Source of the DNA: Kineosporia babensis
GTDB taxonomy: Bacteria; Actinomycetota; Actinomycetes; Actinomycetales; Kineosporiaceae
Direction: 5' to 3'
Length of the DNA stretch: 64,000 bases
Assembly: GCF_021129305.1 (NCBI RefSeq)
Contig: NZ_JAJOMB010000002.1
Coordinates: 186,001-250,000 of the forward strand
Below, in pieces: positions 8,577 through 17,578 of this stretch. Both the position numbers and the translations under genes were made by a program. Each line of letters begins with the position of its first letter. Position 1 is the first letter of the stretch. The notes under the pieces are model-generated. The model was not told the DNA's origin and searched no databases. It was given only the letters and a program-made list of their open reading frames with translations.

Positions 8577-8743
8577 ACGTTAAGACCTGATCAGGCTGCA
8601 TTCATAAAGTCTCCACATGAATTGACCGGCCCGGCGGCGCCGGTATTACATGGGCGGCAGGCCCGGTGCGCAACCTGGTGACGCGGTTTCCGCAGCCTCG
8701 GAAATCCGCTGTCTCCGGCCGGTTTCGCCCGGTGCCCGGCGGC

Positions 8744-8792
8744 GGCGTGACCGCTTCGCGACGACCCTGACCGTCGCGCAATCGGTCACGCC
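8744..8792. terminator. Two-tier hairpin between convergent genes
   Basis: GGCGTGACCG (8744-8753) pairs perfectly with CGGTCACGCC (8783-8792), and inside it CGCGACG (8757-8763) pairs with CGTCGCG (8772-8778). The element ends 1 nt before the stop codon of the minus-strand membrane gene and follows the GAF gene, so it probably acts as a bidirectional terminator. There is no U tract, as is common in actinobacteria. Confidence 0.55.
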
Positions 8793-8793
8793 G

Positions 8794-9801
8794 TCAATCA
8801 GCCCGTTCCCGGCTGGCCCGGGTCAGGTCCACGATCAGGTCCAGCCCGTCGGGCGCCGCGGATCCCCGCCCGAACGCGGTGCCGAGCACCGAGTCGTCAC
8901 GGTGCACGCTGAGCCCGGGCGCGCTGCCCGAACGGCCCTGAAGCCGGCCGAAGATGTCGGGCAGGACGTTCGGCCCGGTGTAGCGGATCAGCTGCCGCAG
9001 GATCGCGATCCGCCAGATGTCCTGATGCCCGGTGTCCTCGCGCAGCCGGCTGAACAACGCGTCGAACAGCGTGAGCAGCTCGGCGAACCGGTCGGTCTCC
9101 AGCGGGTTCCCGCTCTGCCGGGGCACGAACGCGACCGCGCTGTCCACCGTGCGCTTCAGCTCCTCCGGGTCCATCTCCCGGGCCTGCGGCAGCAGCGCGT
9201 GCGCCAGCTCGGCCACCTGGTCGCGGGCGGACTGCTGGGTGGCGTGCGAGCGGGTCAGCAGCGCCTTCTCCAGGATGCTGAACTCGGTGATGCAGTCCGG
9301 GTCCAGATAGCCGGACGAGGACAGCGGCGCCACCCGCCGGATCCAGCGGGCCAGGCGCAGGTTCGCCCGGCGCTCGGCATTGTGGGCCAGCAGGTAGAGG
9401 GAGAGCGCGAACCCGGTGAGGACGGCGACCGCGGGGGCGTAGGGGAGCCAGCCCAGCGGGGTGAAGGCCTCGGGCCCGAAACCCAGCCACCAGAGCCCGG
9501 CACTGCCCAGCGCGGCCAGCCCGGTGATCCAGGCGAACAGATCCACCACCAGGACCAGGAACCCCCGGCCGCCGCGGCGGACATGGCGTTCGGTGATCTC
9601 CTCGGCGGCCAGGCGTGCGCTCTGGTCGAGATCCTCCACCCGGTAGGGGCGGATCGCCGCGCTGATCGCGTCCTGGGCCAGGGCCCGCCGCAACCGCCGG
9701 ATCCCGGCCCGGCAGAGCCCGAAGGCCAGCACCGCACCGCCGAGAACCACGCCGAGCCAGAGCGTCTCGCCGCTCAGCCGGGCGGTCAGTTCCGCCCCCA
9801 C
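8794..9801 (-). CDS. Unknown membrane protein, second gene of a two-gene operon
   Basis: 335 residues from GTG. Hydrophobic segments lie near residues 13-32, 80-105 and 120-140, followed by a long soluble, helix-rich cytoplasmic part with many Arg and Glu residues (~145-335). No enzymatic motif is recognised. The start is separated by a single base from the TGA of the upstream gene, so the two are translationally coupled and probably act together. Confidence 0.7.
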   Translation of the reverse strand: MGAELTARLSGETLWLGVVLGGAVLAFGLCRAGIRRLRRALAQDAISAAIRPYRVEDLDQSARLAAEEITERHVRRGGRGFLVLVVDLFAWITGLAALGSAGLWWLGFGPEAFTPLGWLPYAPAVAVLTGFALSLYLLAHNAERRANLRLARWIRRVAPLSSSGYLDPDCITEFSILEKALLTRSHATQQSARDQVAELAHALLPQAREMDPEELKRTVDSAVAFVPRQSGNPLETDRFAELLTLFDALFSRLREDTGHQDIWRIAILRQLIRYTGPNVLPDIFGRLQGRSGSAPGLSVHRDDSVLGTAFGRGSAAPDGLDLIVDLTRASRERAD

Positions 9802-9802
9802 C

Positions 9803-10762
9803 TCAGGTCACGTTCTCGGTGACGGCGTACGCGTAGCAGACCCGGTCGCCGCGCAGGTGGCTGCTGATCCGGCCGCTCTGCTGCAGCACGATCAGGGCGT
9901 GGGCCACGTCGTCCCGGTCGAACTGGGTGCCCAGGATGATGTCCACGACGTCGAGTTGCAGCCACGGACGCCGGGCCAGGTAGGTCATCACGGTTCGCGC
10001 GGTGGCGATGCGGTCCGCGTTGGGGACGAACCCACGAGCGGACGCGGACGGGCGGCGCTGCGGGGTACGTCGGGGCGGCGTCTTGTCACGCAAGGACGTC
10101 CGTGGTGAACGTTGTGAGGGAACCGCACCGGTGTTGTTCAGGGGCAGCGGGGCAGCGGACATGCCCGTCCGGCTCACGGTCGGCGCGGACCGTCGGCGGA
10201 GCGGCTGAACAGGAGACGGTTGCGCCGGGAGTACGGCCAGTTGCCCGGGCTCCTCGTACCTGCCTACCCGCGCGCTGACATCGTCCTCTGGTGGTTCTTC
10301 TTCCTCCTGATACCGGCGGGCCAGGGTCCGCTGGTAATCGGCCTGGTAGGCCGCCCGGTCGTCCTCGACGGTCTGGTTGTAGGGCTGGTGATACACCTTG
10401 TCGAACTGCGGATTACCGGCCGCCGGCTCGTCGTCGTAGTACTCGTCCTCGTCGAAGTCCTCGTCCGGCTGCGAATAGTCCGGGCCGGGATAAGCCTCGG
10501 GGTAACCGTCGGAGGATGTTTGACTCCGAAACGATTCTTCGTCGCCGGCCATTGTCCCGAGTGATTCACCGACCGGTCCGGAATCGGGATTTTCACCGGC
10601 TTCGTAAGAATCTTCCGGCCATTGTGAACTGGAATGGCGGGGTCGACGGCGATCGCGCCGGCGCGGGTACGGCGTCGCGGAAGAACCCGGATCCCCGGCT
10701 CGGTAAGAGTTGGGGGCGGGGAAGGGGTCTGGGCCTCCGACGGGCGAGCGGTACTCCGGCAC
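9803..10762 (-). CDS. Disordered acidic protein with C-terminal winged-helix-like domain
   Basis: 319 residues from GTG. The first ~235 residues are low complexity: Pro/Arg/Ser/Tyr-rich with an acidic DEDEYYDDE stretch and basic patches, probably disordered. The last ~75 residues (IATARTVMTYLARRPWLQLDVVDIILGTQFDRDDVAHALIVLQQSG) look like a small winged helix. TATAGT lies 6 nt before the GTG (plus-strand 10769-10774), suggesting a leaderless mRNA. Function is unknown; a DNA- or partner-binding adaptor for the downstream membrane protein is a guess. Confidence 0.65.
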   Translation of the reverse strand: MPEYRSPVGGPDPFPAPNSYRAGDPGSSATPYPRRRDRRRPRHSSSQWPEDSYEAGENPDSGPVGESLGTMAGDEESFRSQTSSDGYPEAYPGPDYSQPDEDFDEDEYYDDEPAAGNPQFDKVYHQPYNQTVEDDRAAYQADYQRTLARRYQEEEEPPEDDVSARVGRYEEPGQLAVLPAQPSPVQPLRRRSAPTVSRTGMSAAPLPLNNTGAVPSQRSPRTSLRDKTPPRRTPQRRPSASARGFVPNADRIATARTVMTYLARRPWLQLDVVDIILGTQFDRDDVAHALIVLQQSGRISSHLRGDRVCYAYAVTENVT

Positions 10763-11147
10763 GGCGCGACTATAGCCCTGGGTATTTGCCTGATAGCGCT
10801 ATGTGTTCACCGCGCCACGCCGCAACTTGCCGAGTGCCGGGAGTTATCGGCTAAACCGGGCGGTCGAGATCCGGCGACCGGGCATTGCAGCGCCGGTGCC
10901 ATGGCCTCCGTCATCCTTTTCCGGTAATTTTGGCCCGAAGTTTCGTAAGGCACCGAGCAGGCGCTATCGCGGGACTTTGTCCATGGCGCCCGTTCGGACG
11001 GTGAGTTCGTATTCCGGCCGCAAAAAACCGGCGCAAACGCCCGGAGCGTCTTATATTGACTTCGCCCAGCGGCTGCTTCAGCTTCAGGCACCGGGGGAGT
11101 GCGTCGAAGAGCCAGGTAACTATCTGACCGCTTCCGGGAGGACATCG
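10763..11147. other. Intergenic region between divergent genes
   Basis: 385 bp with lower GC than its surroundings, between the disordered-protein operon (minus) and the GGDEF-EAL gene (plus). It holds the likely -10 box of the minus gene (10769-10774). The GGDEF-EAL frame stays open through much of it, but codon use there is poor and the strong SD/GTG pair at 11136-11148 argues that this part is untranslated leader. Confidence 0.5.
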
Positions 11148-13442
11148 GTGCTGGACGCTCGCCGTGCCTCGTACTTGGTCGTGTTCGTCGGCCTGGTGCT
11201 GGCCGGGCTGTACGCCCTTCAGCTCGGGCCGACCGTCGAGGCGATCAGTTCGGCAGTCGTCGGGGTGGGGACCCTCGCGGTCATGGCAGTCGGGTTCCTG
11301 GTCCACCGCCCGGAGCACCGGCCGCCCTGGTTCGTGCTGTTCCTGGGCGCCATCAGCTTCCAGATCGGGGTCCTCGCCCGGCCGTGGGCCACCGAGCAGT
11401 CCGGTCCGGCCTCCTTCACCGCCGACATCTTCTCCGTCGGCGGGTACGCCCTGGCCATCCTGGCCCTGCTGCTGATGTTGCGCCGGCAGGCCGGGCTGCA
11501 GCGGCACGCCGTGGTCGACGGCGTCATCGTGGCGCTCGGGGCCGGGCTGATCGCCGTCGAGTTCTTCGCGCTGCCGGCCGCCCGGCTCGGCAACCGGCCC
11601 GAACTGGTCTCCCTCCTGGCCGGCCTCTACCCGCTGTGGGACATCGTGATCCTGCTGCTGGTCGTGAACCTGGGTTTCACCACGGCCACCCGGCTACCCA
11701 GTTTCCGGTTCCTGGCGCTGTCCCTCACGGCTGTGTTCGTCGGTGACATCGGCTACGCGATCATCGGCGCCCGTGGCCAGCTGACCGGGTCCGCCTTGCT
11801 CGACCTGCCGTTCCTGATCGCCTTCCCCCTGCTCGCGGCCGCCACCCTGCACCCCTCGATGATCGAGATGAGCTTCATCCGGCCGCGCCAGGTCCAGGCC
11901 TGGTCGCCGCTGCGGCTGGCGCTGATCCTGCCCGCGCTGGCCACTCCGCTGGTGGTCATCGTGGTGATCCACGGCAACGAGAGCAACAACCTGGTCCTGG
12001 CGCTGGCCACCGGCGGGCTGATCGGCGCCCTGATGTTCCGCTCGGTCTCCGCGGTCCGCAGCAACGCCGAGATCCAGCGCGGGCTGGTCTTCCGGGCCAC
12101 GCACGACCCGCTCACCCGGCTGCCCAACCGCGATCTGCTGGCCCAGCACGTCGACGAGATGCTGCAGGCCCGCCGGCAGGACGGGATCTGGCTGCTCTAC
12201 CTCGACCTGGACGGGTTCAAGCTGGTCAACGACCACTGGGGGCACGAGGTCGGCGACCTGCTGCTGGTCGAGGTGTCCAAGCGGCTGCACGAGATCACCC
12301 AGCCGTTCGCCGTGCTCGCCCGGATCTCCGGCGACGAGTTCGTGGTGGCCGACCACGGTCCGGCGGCCCAGGCCGAGACGATGGCCGAGAAGATCCAGGC
12401 CGAGCTGACCAAGCCGATCGAGCTGCCCGGGATCGAGCTGGTGACGGTCGCCTCGATCGGGATCGCCCAGCTGACCGACCAGCGCGACGCCGAATCGCTG
12501 CTGCGCGACGCCGATCTGGCGATGTACCGGGCCAAGTCCGAGGGCCGGGGCCGGATCAAGGTGTTCGACGCCGGGATGCGCCAGACCGTGCGCGAGCGGG
12601 TGGAGATCGAGCTCGCCCTGCGTCAGGCCGTGCAGCGCAACCAGCTGTGGCTGTCCTACCAGCCGATCGTCGACCCGCTCACCGGCCGGGCCGGCGGTGC
12701 CGAGGCGCTGATCCGCTGGACCCACCCGGAGCGCGGCCCGATCTCACCGGTCGAGTTCATCCCGGTGGCCGAGGAGACCGGCCTGATCGACCAGATCGGC
12801 ACCTTCGTGCTGGAGGAGTCGCTGCGGCAGATGGCGCTGTGGCGGGACGAGGGCCTGCTGCCCGAGCGCTTCTACATGTCGGTCAACGCCTCGGCCCGGC
12901 AGTTGCGCGACCACACCCTGCGCGGCCAGATCGCCGACGGTCTGCGGGTCTACCGGCTCGGGCCGGAGCGGCTGACGATGGAGATCACCGAGTCCATCCT
13001 GGTCGGCGACAGCACCCAGGTGGTGGACGTGCTCAACAGCCTGCGCGGGCTGGGGGTCGGCCTGTCGGTGGACGACTTCGGCACCGGCTACTCGTCCCTG
13101 AGCTACCTGAGCCGGTTCCCGGTGACCACGGTGAAGGTGGACCGGGCCTTCGTCACCGGCCTGGGCGTGGACCCGGGTGACGAGGCGATCGTCCGGGCGA
13201 TCGTGGCGATGTCGACGGCGCTGCACCTGAACGTGATCGCCGAAGGTGTGGAGACCACGGCCCAGCGCGACGCCCTGATCGCCCTGGACGTGTCACGCTG
13301 CCAGGGCTGGCTGTGGGGCAAGGCGGTGGCTCACGACGAGTTCGCCGAGAAGCATCTGCGGGTGCTGCAGGACGAGTCGGCCTGGACCCCGCCGCTGCAG
13401 CAGACCGCCGGAGCACCGCAGTCCGGGGTCAGCAACAACTGA
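11148..13442 (+). CDS. Membrane-bound GGDEF-EAL cyclic-di-GMP protein
   Basis: 764 residues. GTG 11148 is chosen because GGGAGG (11136-11141) lies 6 nt upstream. About eight to nine hydrophobic helices fill residues ~5-290. The GGDEF domain follows (ATHDPLTRLPNRDLL, motif SGDEF near residue 393), then an EAL domain with the signature EALIRW (~518), NASARQL, EITES, DDFGTGYSSLSYL, KVDRAF and AEGVET, so metal- and substrate-binding residues look intact. It can plausibly both make and degrade c-di-GMP; which activity dominates is unknown. The N-terminus is an unidentified membrane sensor. It ends 3 bp from the convergent GNAT-like gene. Confidence 0.92.
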   Translation: MLDARRASYLVVFVGLVLAGLYALQLGPTVEAISSAVVGVGTLAVMAVGFLVHRPEHRPPWFVLFLGAISFQIGVLARPWATEQSGPASFTADIFSVGGYALAILALLLMLRRQAGLQRHAVVDGVIVALGAGLIAVEFFALPAARLGNRPELVSLLAGLYPLWDIVILLLVVNLGFTTATRLPSFRFLALSLTAVFVGDIGYAIIGARGQLTGSALLDLPFLIAFPLLAAATLHPSMIEMSFIRPRQVQAWSPLRLALILPALATPLVVIVVIHGNESNNLVLALATGGLIGALMFRSVSAVRSNAEIQRGLVFRATHDPLTRLPNRDLLAQHVDEMLQARRQDGIWLLYLDLDGFKLVNDHWGHEVGDLLLVEVSKRLHEITQPFAVLARISGDEFVVADHGPAAQAETMAEKIQAELTKPIELPGIELVTVASIGIAQLTDQRDAESLLRDADLAMYRAKSEGRGRIKVFDAGMRQTVRERVEIELALRQAVQRNQLWLSYQPIVDPLTGRAGGAEALIRWTHPERGPISPVEFIPVAEETGLIDQIGTFVLEESLRQMALWRDEGLLPERFYMSVNASARQLRDHTLRGQIADGLRVYRLGPERLTMEITESILVGDSTQVVDVLNSLRGLGVGLSVDDFGTGYSSLSYLSRFPVTTVKVDRAFVTGLGVDPGDEAIVRAIVAMSTALHLNVIAEGVETTAQRDALIALDVSRCQGWLWGKAVAHDEFAEKHLRVLQDESAWTPPLQQTAGAPQSGVSNN

Positions 13443-13445
13443 CAA

Positions 13446-13997
13446 CTAAGCGGTCTTCGGCTCCGGGAACTCGTAGCCCCAGAAGACCTGGGCGTCGAGC
13501 CGGACCCGCTGGACCCCCGGCAGAAAGTTGTCGGTCAGCTGCTCGAGGACCCCGGCCAGCCGCGCCCGGGTGGCGTGCTCGCAGATGTCCAGGCAGATCA
13601 GGCCGGCCGCGCCCTCGGCATCCCGGCAGACCATCTCGATCAGCTGGGTCATCGCGCCGGTGCCCTGGTAGGCCGGGTCCACCGCGACGAAGCTGACGTA
13701 CCAGATCCGCTGCTGCTCATACAGGTTCGGCCAGCGTCGCTGGAAGTACTCCGGCGAGATCAGGTGTACCGCATCGAGATTGGTGGTCACGGCCGCCAGC
13801 GCGGCGGCCCGCCCGAGCTCGGGATCGCGGATCGCGTACTTCGTCACCCGCTTGTCCTGCATCAACTCGTCGAACTCGGCCCGCAGCATCAGGTGCCGCT
13901 GGACCGCCAGGCTGCGCAGGTCGTCGAACGCGTTCTCGTAGAGGGACCAGTAACCGCCGTCGTCGTCCTCGAGTCTGCCGGACACGATCTGCTCCAC
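13446..13997 (-). CDS. GNAT-like acyltransferase-fold protein, paralogue 1
   Basis: 183 residues from GTG 13997 with GAGGGG upstream; this gives the same length and aligned N-terminus as the next paralogue. The centre resembles a GNAT acyl-CoA site: WYVSFVAVDPAYQGTGAMTQLI, with the Q-x-G-x-G/A turn, then LICLDICEH. Both copies share the C-terminal block RLDAQVFWGYEFP. Acetyl-CoA binding is plausible for this copy; the acceptor is unknown. ATG 14018 is an alternative start. Confidence 0.65.
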   Translation of the reverse strand: MEQIVSGRLEDDDGGYWSLYENAFDDLRSLAVQRHLMLRAEFDELMQDKRVTKYAIRDPELGRAAALAAVTTNLDAVHLISPEYFQRRWPNLYEQQRIWYVSFVAVDPAYQGTGAMTQLIEMVCRDAEGAAGLICLDICEHATRARLAGVLEQLTDNFLPGVQRVRLDAQVFWGYEFPEPKTA

Positions 13998-14093
13998 CGC
14001 CGGAACCCCTCTTCCCACGCGACCTGATCGAATGACACCACTTCGTGCAGACGATACGCGCTGAAAGCGAGGTTTATGGGTGTTTCTACCCTT

Positions 14094-14645
14094 TTAGGCA
14101 GCCGTCGCGTCCGGGAACTCGTAGCCCCAGAACACCTGGGCGTCCAGGCGCTTGCGCTTGAGGTTGGGCAGGTGCTGGGCCGCCATCCGCTCGATCCCGA
14201 TGGCGAACATCCGGCGTGAGCGGTGCTCGCAGATGTCCACCACGAACATTCCGTCGGCGGCGTTGACGTCGGCGCACATCCGCTCGATCAGCTGGCTCGC
14301 GGCCGGGCTGCCCTGGTAGTCCGGCGCCACCGCGAGGAAGCCGATGTACCAGATCCGCTGCTGGGCATACAGTTCCGGGTACTGGTGCTGGAAGTACTCG
14401 GGGGAGACCAGCGGCACGGCGTGCAGATCGTTGGTCATCGTGGAGAGCGCGACGAGCCGGCCGGTCTGCGCGTCGCGGACCATGTACTTGGTCACCCGCT
14501 CGTCGAGCATGACCTCTTTGAACTCGGTGTCGTACATGAGGTGGCGCTGGACCGCCTGGTGCCGCAGGTTCTGGAAGGCGTCCTGGTACAGGGCCCAGAA
14601 TTCGCCGTCGTTGTCCTCGACGCTGCTGGTGACGATCAGTTCCAC
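14094..14645 (-). CDS. GNAT-like acyltransferase-fold protein, paralogue 2
   Basis: 183 residues from GTG 14645 with GGAGG upstream. It is clearly a tandem duplicate of the downstream gene (shared YWxLYxxAFxxLR, AVQRHLM, RVTKY, SPEYFQ, QQRIWY, DICEH, RLDAQVFWGYEFP). The acyl-CoA loop reads YQGSPAASQLI, with Pro where the active-type copy has Gly, so this copy may bind CoA poorly or have another role. The 96-bp gap between the copies and separate ribosome sites allow independent expression. Confidence 0.65.
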   Translation of the reverse strand: MELIVTSSVEDNDGEFWALYQDAFQNLRHQAVQRHLMYDTEFKEVMLDERVTKYMVRDAQTGRLVALSTMTNDLHAVPLVSPEYFQHQYPELYAQQRIWYIGFLAVAPDYQGSPAASQLIERMCADVNAADGMFVVDICEHRSRRMFAIGIERMAAQHLPNLKRKRLDAQVFWGYEFPDATAA

Positions 14646-14786
14646 CGTAGTTCCTCCGCACGTTCCGTTGTTCGTGAGGATGACGTTAGGTGGTCGCGAG
14701 GGCGACAGGTAGTGAGCTAGAGCCCAGCTGAGTGACTTAGCGTGCCCAATTGCCCCCGCTGGGACGTCAGTGGTTACTCGCTGTTG

Positions 14787-15584
14787 CTAGCTGAACAACT
14801 GAGGGAGAGTGATCAGCATGATCAGTGACCAGGTGGCGTGGGTGGCCATCGGCGCCAGGATCCCGCCGGTGGCCCGGCGCTCCAGGCCGAGCACGGCCCC
14901 TAGCACCAGGGCCGCGAACACCAGCATCGGATTGCGGGTGGCGATCGTGGCCACCGCGTAGACCAGCGTCGAGATCAGCACCGGATGCCGGCGGCCGATC
15001 GCCGCGAACAGGGCGCCGCGGAAGAACACCTCCTCGGCCAGGCCGTTCAGCAGGGTCACCGCCGCCACCAGCAGCACCGCGCCCTCGCGTTCGTGGGCCA
15101 GCACGTGCGTCACGAAATCACGCAGCGGCGGGATCTCCCGCACCACCAGAGCGCCCGCTACGAAGATCGCCCCGGCCACCAGTCCCAGCGCGATTCCATT
15201 CAGCAACGGACGTCGCAGGGCGCCTTCGCGAGTCGTCCAACCTAGGTGCAGTGGTCCGGAGGCCAGCCCGCCGACCGTCCAGATCACGGCGACCAGCAGG
15301 GTAAGGGGGTAGAACACGGGGTCGCCCGGTTCCACCGACAGGGAGATCCCGAGCAGGACGGCCCCAAGGACGAGCGTGACTGCGGTGACGATGCGCCGGC
15401 GGCGAAAGCGCGAGTCCGGCTCCCAGTGATCGCGCGGCACTCTTTCAATCAGGGACGATCGCAGCAGGTTCTCGACGGCCCGTCCGGTTGCGGTACGGCG
15501 TAGGTAGCGGTGCGACTGCTCGAGCCGGCGGCTCGCCCGGGCCTCCAGCCCCGAACGGGTCGGGTTCTGGGTGCCCTTGGTCAC
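14787..15584 (-). CDS. CPBP-family intramembrane protease-like protein
   Basis: 265 residues from GTG, with a basic N-terminal tail and about seven to eight membrane helices. Motif 1 of the Abi/CPBP family is present, EEVFFR (Glu184, Glu185, Arg189), and a C-terminal His lies in ATHATWSL. The His expected in motif 2 (FxxxH) is not apparent; that helix reads LVYAVATIATRNP, so activity is uncertain. The GTG overlaps the TGA of the upstream NAD(P)-binding gene by 4 bp (GTGA), implying coupled translation. Confidence 0.8.
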   Translation of the reverse strand: MTKGTQNPTRSGLEARASRRLEQSHRYLRRTATGRAVENLLRSSLIERVPRDHWEPDSRFRRRRIVTAVTLVLGAVLLGISLSVEPGDPVFYPLTLLVAVIWTVGGLASGPLHLGWTTREGALRRPLLNGIALGLVAGAIFVAGALVVREIPPLRDFVTHVLAHEREGAVLLVAAVTLLNGLAEEVFFRGALFAAIGRRHPVLISTLVYAVATIATRNPMLVFAALVLGAVLGLERRATGGILAPMATHATWSLIMLITLPQLFS

Positions 15585-16537
15585 GACGAGGTTTCCCGCG
15601 CCTCGCCCTGCTCAGGTTCGCGCTGGTCCGGTTCGTGCTGCTCTTGTTCGGCCCGTTCGCGTTCGGCCAGGGCCAGCCGGACCGCCTCGTCGTAGCCGAT
15701 CGAGGGCCCGGGGACGATCTGCTCGATCGAGCGGTCGCGCACCACCACCTCGTTGATCATCGAGTCCACCAGGGTGCGCCCGGTGGCCGTGTCCACGTCG
15801 GTGACCAGGGCCAGCCAGCGCGAGGAGAGGCCGGGCGTGAGCAGCGGCACGGTGACGTTGGGCAGCCGTTTGTCCATGATCTGCGCGGCCCGGGCCAGCA
15901 TGTCCTTGTAGCGCAGCACCTCCGGGCCGCCGATCTCGAACACCCGGCCCCGGGCCGCCTCCGGCTCCAGCACACCCTCGAGGTAGCGGATCACGTCGGG
16001 CAGGGCGATCGGCTGGGTCCTGGTGTTCACCCAGTGCGGCGTCACCATCGCGGGCAGGTGGTCCACCAGCTGGCGGGTGATCTCCCAGCTGATCCCGCCG
16101 TGCCCGACCACCACGGCGGCCCGCAGCACCGTCACCGGCACCCCGGCCAGTGGCAGCAGCTGCTCCACCTGGCGGCGCGAGCGCAGATGGGCCGAGAGCT
16201 GCCCGTCGTCCTCGCCCAGCCCGCCCAGGTAGACGATCCGTTCCAGCCCGGCCCGGGCGGCGGCCTCACCGAAGTTGAGGGCGGCCTCGGCGTCCTTCTG
16301 CTCGAAGTCCTCGGACTCCAGCGAGTGCACGAGATAGTACGCGGCGTCGCAGCCGGCCATCGCCGCGGCCAGGCTGTCGGTGTCGGTGACGTCGCCGAAG
16401 ACCGCTTCGCCCGCTCCGGAGTAACGATCCGGCTTCCGGGTCATCGCCCGCACGGTGTGACCCTTGCGTTCCAGACGCTGCGCCAGGTGTGAGCCGATGA
16501 ACCCGGAGGCGCCGGTGACCAGCACTGTTCTTGCCAT
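15581..16537 (-). CDS. NAD(P)-binding NmrA/SDR-like protein
   Basis: 318 residues. ATG 16537 starts directly at the Rossmann fold: MARTVLVTGASGFIGSHLAQRL (motif TGASGFIG), followed by FGDVTDTDSL and VYLGGLG. This is the atypical, often non-catalytic SDR group (NmrA-like, YwnB/complex I-assembly-like) that binds NAD(P)H and modifies or senses quinones, lipids or redox state. The C-terminus is a Glu/Gln-rich charged tail. It is the first gene of an operon with the CPBP protein and is divergent from the cytidylyltransferase. Confidence 0.82.
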   Translation of the reverse strand: MARTVLVTGASGFIGSHLAQRLERKGHTVRAMTRKPDRYSGAGEAVFGDVTDTDSLAAAMAGCDAAYYLVHSLESEDFEQKDAEAALNFGEAAARAGLERIVYLGGLGEDDGQLSAHLRSRRQVEQLLPLAGVPVTVLRAAVVVGHGGISWEITRQLVDHLPAMVTPHWVNTRTQPIALPDVIRYLEGVLEPEAARGRVFEIGGPEVLRYKDMLARAAQIMDKRLPNVTVPLLTPGLSSRWLALVTDVDTATGRTLVDSMINEVVVRDRSIEQIVPGPSIGYDEAVRLALAERERAEQEQHEPDQREPEQGEARETSS

Positions 16538-16755
16538 GTGCCCAGTCTCGCGGCGCCGGGCGGATCGGGCACCCGCAGTCCGCCCGGCCCGTTTGCTCCC
16601 GATCGGCCCAGAGCTGGTGATCCCGCCGCGCCCGGTGAGGCAGAATAGTTCGCTCACCGGACATACCTCGTTCACCGGTTCGACGGCCCGGAGCCATCGA
16701 CGGCCCGGGGATGCCGGACGGCCTGCGTCCCCCTGGTTCTTACGGAGCTCGTGCA

Positions 16756-17157
16756 ATGAAGACTGTGATCACCTTCGGCACCTTCGATGTCCTGCACATC
16801 GGTCACCTGCGCATCCTGGAGCGGGCCAAAGCGCACGGCGACCGGCTGGTGGTCGGCGTCTCCTCGGACGCGCTGAACATGAGCAAGAAGGGCCGCAACC
16901 CGATCTTCAGCGAGACCGAGCGCAGCACCCTGATCGAGGCGCTGCAGGTGGTGGACGAGGTGTTCGTCGAGGAGTCGCTGGAGCTGAAGGCCGAGTACGT
17001 GCAGAAGTACGGCGCCGACGTGCTGGTGATGGGCGACGACTGGGCGGGCCGGTTCGACTGGATCAAGGAGCACTGCGAGGTGGTCTACCTGCCGCGCACC
17101 CCCTCGATCTCGACCACCGCGGTGATCGAGAAGATCTCCAAGCTGCCCAGCGCCTGA
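16756..17157 (+). CDS. tagD: Glycerol-3-phosphate cytidylyltransferase (TagD-like)
   Basis: 133 residues, the usual TagD length. GGAG (16744-16747) precedes ATG 16756. The nucleotidyltransferase signature GTFDVLHIGHLRIL carries the HIGH motif, and the C-terminal RTPSISTT matches the RTxGISTT motif. It makes CDP-glycerol from CTP and sn-glycerol-3-phosphate, a precursor of teichoic-acid-like or glycerol-phosphate-decorated polymers. A related activity on another small phospho-alcohol is possible, since no teichoic acid genes are adjacent. Confidence 0.85.
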   Translation: MKTVITFGTFDVLHIGHLRILERAKAHGDRLVVGVSSDALNMSKKGRNPIFSETERSTLIEALQVVDEVFVEESLELKAEYVQKYGADVLVMGDDWAGRFDWIKEHCEVVYLPRTPSISTTAVIEKISKLPSA

Positions 17158-17578
17158 GAAGCCGCACCGCCCGGTGTCCGGTTTAGCTATTTATGCTGAA
17201 TTTAGCGCCGAATCGGTGGACGCCGATCAGCGTGGCGCGTAGATTTCAGGGATAGCGAAAATCAGATTCGGGGGCGTCTGAACAGGGGTTGATCCGGCGG
17301 TTCTGGCCACATTTGTGCTGGTCAGCGCGAGTCAAAGGGGCGGCTCGCCGGAGATCGGCTTTATCGACCGAAATGGCAAGGCGCATTCAAGTTGTGCCGC
17401 TTTTGTCGGTATTGCCAATAATTCTTGTTCAGCTGAAGGCGTCAGCCGGAAACTTTTCGTCAGTGGGCTTTCAGTCCACGCCGCACAGGCCCTCGGGCGG
17501 TGCTCCGACCCCTCCCGGAGCACTGCCCGAGTCTGCTGTCCAGGCCCGCCGGGCGGGCAACCGGTAGGAGCCGTCGCT
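17158..17578. other. Intergenic region between convergent genes
   Basis: 421 bp of visibly lower GC than the flanks. Short frames in it lack ribosome sites and family resemblance. It contains one clear hairpin, GTGCTCCG (17500-17507) with CGGAGCAC (17516-17523), 8-nt loop, a candidate terminator for the convergent cytidylyltransferase and K+ channel genes. I see nothing else. Confidence 0.45.
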
